A DNA stretch of 64,000 nucleotides from contig NC_088305.1 in NCBI RefSeq assembly GCF_032854445.1, forward strand, positions 16,371,606 to 16,435,605, written 5' to 3'. Positions 48,301-57,300 of this stretch are shown here, one piece after another. Positions within the stretch are counted from its first letter, which is position 1. Each line of letters begins with the position of its first letter. The notes under the pieces are model-generated. The model was given only the letters and a program-made list of their open reading frames with translations. It made no database searches and was not told where the DNA came from. The DNA is from Liolophura sinensis. Lineage: Eukaryota; Mollusca; Polyplacophora; Chitonida; Chitonidae. The position numbers and the translations under genes are program-made.

Positions 48301-51300
48301 TTAATTTCAGAGGACATGATGGGGTCAAAACTGATGTCAAATATTAATTTAGATATTAAAAAGACTATACTGGAAATTTTGGACAAAAAATTCATCAGCA
48401 AGAATCCAATTGAATTTTTTGTAATATTTTAGGATAGGCCAAATAATTAACATTTTATGCATGTACTATCATTGAGAATGGGTAATAAGATTTGTAAAAT
48501 TTATGATTTGGGTCATTGTAGAATCATTTTAACTAATTAATAGTAAAGGTACAGGTACAATATTTTCGGAGCCCTTCTTTTTGTATGATGATTTGATTTG
48601 TGAAGATCCACTTTTATCACAAATCAGGGGCCTCCGTGGCTCAGTTAGATAGCTCACTAGCGCTGCGTAATGACCGAGAAGCCTCTCACCAATGCGGTTG
48701 CTGTGAGTTCAAGTCCAGCTCATGCTGGCTTCCTCTCCGGCTGTAAGTGGGAAGGTCTATCAGTAACCTGTGGATGGTCGTGGGTTTCCCCGAGCCCGGT
48801 TTCCTCCCACCATAATGCTGGCCACCGTCGTATAGGTGAAATTTTCTTGAGTACGGCGTAAAACACCAATGAAATAAATAAATAAATAAGTAAATTATCA
48901 CAAATCTCCGCTCTAGCCCCATTCCCACTTGCTAGCCTGTGACTTCTATTTTGGGAATATGTACAGTGTAAGTATATACTCCAGAGTATGGTAATTTTGT
49001 CCAAGTTGTTTTCATTCCAGTTTCTCCACCCATCAAACCTGACCCCTAACATAGTTGAAATGCTGTATTTCGCATAAAGTTTGGCCTGAAGCAGGTCAAG
49101 GCTGTAAATATGATTCTTCTGATGCCAACATTTACGTTTTTCTGATAAGAAGTAAGTCAAAATTCACAAAAAGATCATTAAATGCATGGCCTTGTGATGC
49201 AGATAAATCAATCAAAATCATTTGTCACTTGAAAAAAAAACTCTTGTGAATACGGTGTCCTGGAGATAGGCATAAAAACTTTATAGCAAAAAGTTGGGAA
49301 ATTCCTTAAAGTTCACATAGTGAAAATTGGGTGTTTTTTTCTGTCCTGGAACAATGGCTATCGCTTGGTTATTTGTTGCTTTTTTTTTGGATTGGTGTTT
49401 TACGCTATACTCAAGAATATGTCCCCTGCCAGCATTAAGGTGTGAGGAAAAGAGGCAGAGCCCGGGGGAAACCCACAACCATCCCCAGCTGGCAGACCTT
49501 CTCACATACGACAGGAGAGGAAAACCAGCATGATGGACATGAACTCACAGGGACTGCATTGGTGAGAGGCTTTGCTGGCAGGCTAATGATCTCGGCTATG
49601 GAGGCCTCAGGGAATCACTTGTCTGTATGACCTAGTACTCAGTCTGGTAGCACAGCACAGTGACCGAGAAACCTCTCACCAATATGATTGCTGTGAGTTC
49701 AACTCCAGCTTGTGCTGGCTTCCTTTCTGGACATACATTGTCATACAGGTCTGCCAGCAACCTGCAAGCAGTCATGGCAGTTGCGGGTTTCTCTCCGATT
49801 CTCACCAGTTTCGTCCCACCATAATGCTGGCTGTGTTTGTATTCCCTAATTCTTCAACCTTCTCAACTGTCTTTGCAGCCATTATTTCGAAAGATTCTGA
49901 GAGAACTGTGGGGGTGTAAAGAAATAATTTGCACAGTTTTATGAAGCTTGCATCTTTAATGAAACTTACAAATCGTTTTTAGTGTCATTTTCATGATGAT
50001 TGTATCCATAAATTCCACTGAATAAAGTTCTTTAGTGGTTGAAAAGGTTGAAGATTTACAGTACCGGTAAGTGAATATTCCAGAGTACCTGGTGAAATAA
50101 AATCAAATAAATAAATAAATTGCCTGAGCATCAGTACACATGTACTCTGAATAGAAAAGGACTGCACTTTTTTTTGAAATGCTTAACATTTAGTTTTGTA
50201 ATTTATTGTTGCAAGCTGTAATGATGTGAATTGCTTGGTTTTAGCTACAGTACTTTGCATGTGTGGTACTGATTTTTGATGTTCTACATTATTTGTCTGT
50301 TTGTAGGATGTTCCAGTGAGGGATATCACACAGCTGATGCATGCTGGGATAGATGCTATTCTAGAACATCTTCAGAAGATGAAAATCCCACAGATTTGGG
50401 ATCATTTTGAAGAAAACAGTGAGGAAGAAGAATCTAGAAAGGCATGGAATACTTCTGGAAATGTTGAAGATGACACAGCTTTAGAAACTGGACACGGTTC
50501 CAGTGTGATTGACAGTAGCATAATTGCAGAAGATGCTTCTGTGGGTTGTGATCCGTTCTCTGCAATTTCAGAACCAGCTAATGCACCAGGATTAGATCTT
50601 ACTTTTCAGCCAACCAGCAGCTGTGATTTGCCTTTAAATGCCTTTAAAGAGCTTTCAGACATTCCATTGAAAACAAAGCCTCAGTTTAGCAGCTTAACAA
50701 ACTGCCATGATTCAGATGATGATTTTGCAGATTGTTTTGATGGCATCCCCGAGTCACAAAAAGATAATGATGTCAGTGAAGATCCTTTGAATGAAGACAT
50801 CAGCAAATTTTTTTCCAAGTCAAGAAACAATGACTCCTATATTATCAACAGTAGTCATTGTGAGATTAATACTTCGGTAAAATTACCTACAAACCAGACA
50901 GTTGCATCATTGACATTGCAAATGAAGAACCAACCTGACCTTGATGAATGTTCCGATGATATATCGTGGTATTTTGAATCAGACTCAGGGAGTGGAAAGG
51001 ACAAGGGCCAGATGGATTCCTGTTTGCATCAGATGTCTGGGATTGGAAGGAATGATTTAACGGGTGAAAGTTCAAAGGTCACATCCAACATGCTCTTAAA
51101 AGATTTAAGTTCATATTTGGAGAACGATTTTCAAAATGCTGACATCATTAACTTTGCAGTTCACAGTAACTCAGTTGAAGAAATTACAATAGGAGGTAGT
51201 GTTCTTGATAGGAGAGATATCAAAGAAAGCCTTGAACAAACAGAAATGAGGAAGAAAATGGAAGAAAGACAAAGGAATCTTGAAGATGTACTGCGCAGAT

Positions 51301-54300
51301 CAAAGCCTGTGTCACTTCCCAAGTTGAAAAATTGCAGTCGGCATTTCAAAACTATAGAATCAACAGTTAAGTTGCACCATGTAAAGCAACTATCGGAGGC
51401 TGAAAATGCCTATTGCTCGATTGAGAAACCAAATGCGACAGACTATGAAAATGTGGATGGTTTTAGTGTTCTTAATTCAACGGCTAAAAACTATTGTATT
51501 GAAAACCCTGAATTTAGCAGTCTTTGTGCAAAGTCTTCTTATGGGGAATGTGTGAATGGTTTTTCTATAGAAAAGACACCTGGAGCTCTTGAAAATGGAA
51601 TGTTGAGCAACGTAAATCAAAGAAAACCAGAAGGTTTATCGACTCAAACAAAGCTTGTGTCACATATGAAATCACAAAATTGTAGCCACCATTTCAAAAC
51701 TATCAATTCAACAGTTAGGTCAAAGCTTGGCCGGGCCTTGTGTGGTGACAAAAACAGATGTTACATTAAAGAGCAGGAAGGTGAGTCCAAGAACACATCA
51801 AGGCTACATTATGGCTTTCTTGATCTTCAAGAATCGGGGGAACAAATTCTTGATGAATCAGTGGAAAGTTCAAGTGACTTATTTAGAAAGAGTGGGGAAA
51901 ATGATTCAGTATTAAAGGAAATGTGGACAACATCCAAGGAGAGTGCTGTCAAAAACAACAGAAGCTTAAACCATCAGCTGCAAACCCATATTGTAGAATT
52001 TTCTACAGATGGTCTATCGAGTGACCACAGTATTTGCGAAAACATTGTCAGGCATTTTCCTGACATAGACGAGTTAAAAGCTGCATGCTTTTTATCAGAT
52101 AATCTCAAATCTTTAGAGTCATTCATTTTAGAATCTGCCGACAAGCCTACAGATTGCCAGGTGGATTTTACGGAAGACATTCTGATTCCTGGAGTGAAAA
52201 CCGTGGAAGAGTTGGCTTACAGACTTAGTCATGGTCATGATTTGGCCATGAGGCTAGTCATGGAAGTCTACCACCGGCACCGTGAACTTCGTCAGAAAGA
52301 CAGACACTTCCAAAAACCACAGTGAGTAGGCAGTGCTCCTCTCTGCATTCATAGAAGTCAGTTTTGGCAAAAATGATATGTAAGTTTTAAGAAATACTGC
52401 AGGTATATGTACCGTATGTGTAATTCAAAAATGAAAACTGGGTATATTTTGGTAAATTCAAGAAATACTATATCTGATTCAAAAATGGAAAGAATAATTT
52501 GGTCATTTTAGTGTATTTGTCAGTATTTATGTGGTAGAACTTAAGGATAAGTGTCCAGATTTATTATTTATTTATGATTAACTACTACTTATATATATAT
52601 TAAACTGAGTTAAGAAAATATTTAAAAAGGGTCTATTAAGAATGGCACTTAAAATCACAAGATAATGAGGCTGGTTTTGTGCATTTTTTCCACCAACACT
52701 TGGAAGTGCCATTTACTTAAGTGTTAGAAAAGCTATAAGAGTGAAAACAAGCAGGTGAGCCCATGCTTCGAAAGTGCTGCCGCCACTGCAGTATCATGCT
52801 GATGACACCAGACATGACACCCACATCCAGTCACATTGTACTGACATTGGGCCAACCAGTCGTGTTTCTTTGCTCCAACCTCTGAGTGCTGAGCGCCAAG
52901 TGAGGCAGCAGCAAGTACCATTTTTAAAGGTTTGATCCCGGGCTCTCCTCACTTTGAGAGGGACACTAATCATTAGGCCATGGAAACAATCAGTTAAATT
53001 TTATGGTAAACACACGAAATGTACAGTACCAGTTTTACACAAACAGGATAAAGCTTTATGGCTTATCTGTCCATATTGCCAGTGCAATTTGAAATACCTG
53101 GACAAAGACCAGGTTCAATGGCTGAAAACTCAGAATGTGAAGCCTGACCAGAGATGCCAGTGTCATAAATCGGAACTTCTATGTTGTCCACTATGGGTTC
53201 AAATTGATATGGCAGTATACTTGCTTCAGTGTAGCTGGAATTCATCTTGAAAGTGACATCGCTTTTATGCGAATTCCCAGGTTAAATGGCCCGGCCGTCC
53301 TATGGTTGGCAGCTGTGACGCCACTTGTTGAGTTGTACCAGTGCAGCCGGCTGGAGATTGGCTAGAGCAGTAAATCTGTTGTTTTTGGTGGATTTAAAGT
53401 CGTTATTATGTCTCTTAGAAGATATCCAGGTGGACAGATAGAAATCGACTGGTGTTATTTCAAACAGATGCCCAAAAAGAAGTAAACATGAACAGTCTAT
53501 TTATTTAAAACTTTGTGCTGCCTAAATTGGATATTAAAGGAGACAGATAAATGTAGATGTAAGATCATCATGTCTGTTGTCAGCGGTGTGCATTACTCTA
53601 CACTAGTCTACATGTATACTCATCAACAGTATTTCATTCATAGTTAAGGTTTTTTTAATTGACACATTGTGTTTGATTAAATTCATTCACCATATAGTGT
53701 CACCATATAGGGTCAAAATATAGGGTCACCAAATAGGGTCACTTGAGTGTATTTTTGTGACGATTAATTAACCTCTGATCAGAAAAAGTAAAGTGTTGAC
53801 ATCAAAATTATAGGCATCAAAATTATAAATTTCAAAGCCTTTGTGTGTTACTGATAGTGTATTTTCACAAGCCAAACTTTGGAGGAAATACAGTGTATGA
53901 AATTACCACATTCCGTACATGTACTTACTGTGATCATGACAAGGCTGTTGACCATCTTGAGACATCAGCAGTGGAGGTAATATAGCGGCATACAACATAC
54001 AAAATATACAAGAGATTTCTGTGTTTATGTTTAGGTTTGACAGTAGCAGATTGCACACCTGTGTCACAGGCCCAGGTACAGAGAGAGCATCTTGTGTGAG
54101 GGAGGGGCTACTGGTGCCTGTGTCACTTGATCTCATGATTGACAGGTCTGCGTGGAGAGAGAGAATGGCCCAGGCTTTGGTGAGGATGTCATTTGATGTG
54201 TGGTTTAATTGAAATGAAATTTTTACGGAGAGATACCATGCTGCATATGTTGAGATGTCGCCAAAATTGTACAATTTCTCCAAAGCTCAGTCTGACTGGA

Positions 54301-57300
54301 AAACTTGACACAGTGGTCACACAAATGTCAGAATCACACGTCTCTAAATGCAACACCAATTATACATTTTGTTTTAGGCGCGAACCAAGACTAAAAAAAA
54401 AAAAAAAAAAATGGAATAGGTATAAAACCGAAAATCCACCTCTTTATGTTGTCAGATCTTGAGGTTTTTATGAATTTCAAGCCCTTCTGGATCATATAAA
54501 TATGTCTCCAACACGAAAAATTGGTGGTACAGTACAAATTTTCCAAAAATTGGTTGTTTTTTAAGTTTTCATTTTATTTATGCACGCCAATGACATTGAG
54601 AAAAGATTTACTCTGCCTGTAAGACAATAATTTAAGCTGGTGTAGCCTGAAGACAGTGTAGCCTGAAGACAGTCAAAGCTTATCTCCTGCTTTCAGCTTG
54701 TTAATGGGAACATGTCTTCTAACTCGAAACATACCGGCTACAAGACTATCAAAGCCGTCACGGTATTCTCCAGACCTAGGTCAAAGGTCAGTGGAAGCTG
54801 GAGTCAGACGATTCTGCAGAAGATACTTGATGTAAGTAAATGTATGTCAATGTATGGAATGAGCTAAACACAAGGTCTTCAGGTATTACTTTTGGTGATG
54901 AAACTTACAAACAAAATGTCAAGACGCCTTTCTAACATCAGTGGATCCATTAGAATGAGACAAAGTGAGTAACAGACATTTTAGGTGTAATGCAGCCTAA
55001 AACCAGGACATCATGTGCATGGTGCCCTGATGGAACCACGGCACTTCTCCACAGCTGTAGTCTGAACTAGGGGAAGTTGGATTAAAATATGCAGCTTTGC
55101 TGCTTAAAGTTTTACCACCGCACAATAATAGTTTAGCAGACAGTATATTCGGGATTATCTTTAAGTGAAGGGAACATGATAGGACATGTCCCACACTCCA
55201 CACTTCTAGAAGTAGAAATAAATGCATTTTAAGAGCCAGAAACTCCCAAATTTCTGTGTTGACTTCTAGATTAGTTTGAGGAGCCTCACTTATAAAGTAC
55301 TTATGCCAAGGTTAGTGTCAAATAAATCATGGGCTCATGAGTTTCAGCCCCTGCACAACTCCCCCCCCCCACCCCTTTCAACAGTTGGACTCTTCAAACC
55401 ATACCCCCCTCGTTCTCAAACAGTGGACAACTCGTATCTCCTGTGCGTTAAGTATTTGATCATGGCAAGCTACGTTTGCTCCCTTAACTCAAGAACATTT
55501 CAATTATTCTGATGGCAGCCAGAATTATGAGGTGAGAAATCCAGGCTCTAAACCCATAGTGGCTGCATCTGCTTGTTGCTGGCAGACCTTTTTACATACA
55601 GGCATGATCTTTCCAACATTGCTATTGTCGTATAAGTGAAATATTCTTGAGTACAGCGTAAAAACACGAATCAAATAAATAAATAAATCAAACATCTAAT
55701 ATACTTCGTGTTTTCTTCCAGTTGGGTGTCGATATTTTACTTGTGAAGGGAACTGTGGATGCAAACTTAAAGCTGTTGCTGGAATCCGGTGGTATTGTTG
55801 TGGTGGAACATATCCAGTACAGACTGCTTACAGTCCTGGCTGAGAAAGACATGTCCAAATTGGTGACATATGTGGAGAGTTGCTCCAGAGTATGTTGAAA
55901 AAATGCCTAGACCAAATGTATACGGGCATGAATAAAGTATCCCACATAAAGTTTAAAAAACAAACCTTTTTATTTTCCTCATGTAAGAAATGTAAGAAAG
56001 ATTGTGCGATCAATCTCACAGATTGTTTTGTCCCTTTTTTTCCTTTTACTTATGTGCATGGTTCATGATAACACTCTGTTAGGAATTATCTGTGTATGTA
56101 ATTTACATTAAATTGAGAAATAGATTTTTTTATCTTGTTTTGCGCCTTTGTCCAAACAGTAGTGGAAGGAAAGTGTAGAAAAATCTTATTTTGTTTCTCA
56201 GCCTGGATGGTGACAGTGGTGCTGACATGCTTGTTAAAGTCTCTGATTTTTTCATTTCAGGAGGACTTGTGTTGTCTGAATGTATCCACCCTGGAATTGG
56301 CTGATGACAACCTCAAGAATTTCTTTGTTCTCAAACCAGTTGACAGAAGCAACATGATGTGGGTAAGTTTATAAGAGATAATACTTTCTTGGTATAAACA
56401 AGACAAATACCAGCTAGCATACTAAGAAGACTTTGCCTGTACAGCTTCAAGATTTTTCTTGTCCTAAAACCAGTTTATGCAAAGCACTTGGTGTCATGTA
56501 ACATGGTGTCAATTTTATTTGGTTTAACGTTAGTGAAAGTATACATGAAAGCGAATCCTGAAACAAAGATTCTGGTTTTACAGGAAGTGAAGAAAGTTAT
56601 GCAAAAAATGGAAAATTTTTTTTTTGTTTTTGCGGGATATTTTATATCTCTTCAGTCAGTGGATTGGGAATGTGTTACCAGCTTTGTACCCTATATTTGG
56701 GCTCTTTCTCCCCACACAGAGTTGTTTTGACAGCCAACGTATAACCTCGGAAGCCTTAGAAAAACTGTAGTTTTAAGCCATTTTGCATCTCAAGAACAAA
56801 GCTGAGACGTTTTTATGTAAATTGACAGCTTAGGATCCACCCTAAACTGCTTATTAAGAAATAAGCACAAATTGTTGATGTGTTAGAAGAGATAATCCTT
56901 TCATGGCAAAACAAAGACTTTTGGAGAAATGAATGTACTATGTTAGTGAGACTCATTTACAGGGTGGAGGTGTTTGGTGTCTTTTGGTGTGACATTCCAG
57001 TGAGGCAGCATTATATAAGTATGTCAGCACATTGCTGGTTGAATATTGATTGATTAACCAGTCCAAATTACAGCAAACAGACAAACATTGATCAGTCAGA
57101 ATTGTATATCAGATATGGAAAGAAGTAAGTGTATAAAATAATGGCATATTGGTCTGATCAATCAGTCAGTCATTCACTGTTTCTCACAGACTGTTGTGCT
57201 GAGTCACCCCTGTGAAGATGAAGCCTGTCGCCGAGAGCAACAGGTGTGGAAATGTGCAGCCTGTCTGTCATCTGTTCTTCAAGGTCACGGTGTCATCCCA

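Noticed and set aside
54697-54831. Alternative frame of exon 7 beginning LLMGTCLLTRN
   Set aside because: It is also stop-free and in phase if exon 6 were skipped, but it has no similarity to BBS12. With exon 6 included, the LVNGNMSSN frame aligns with the human protein.
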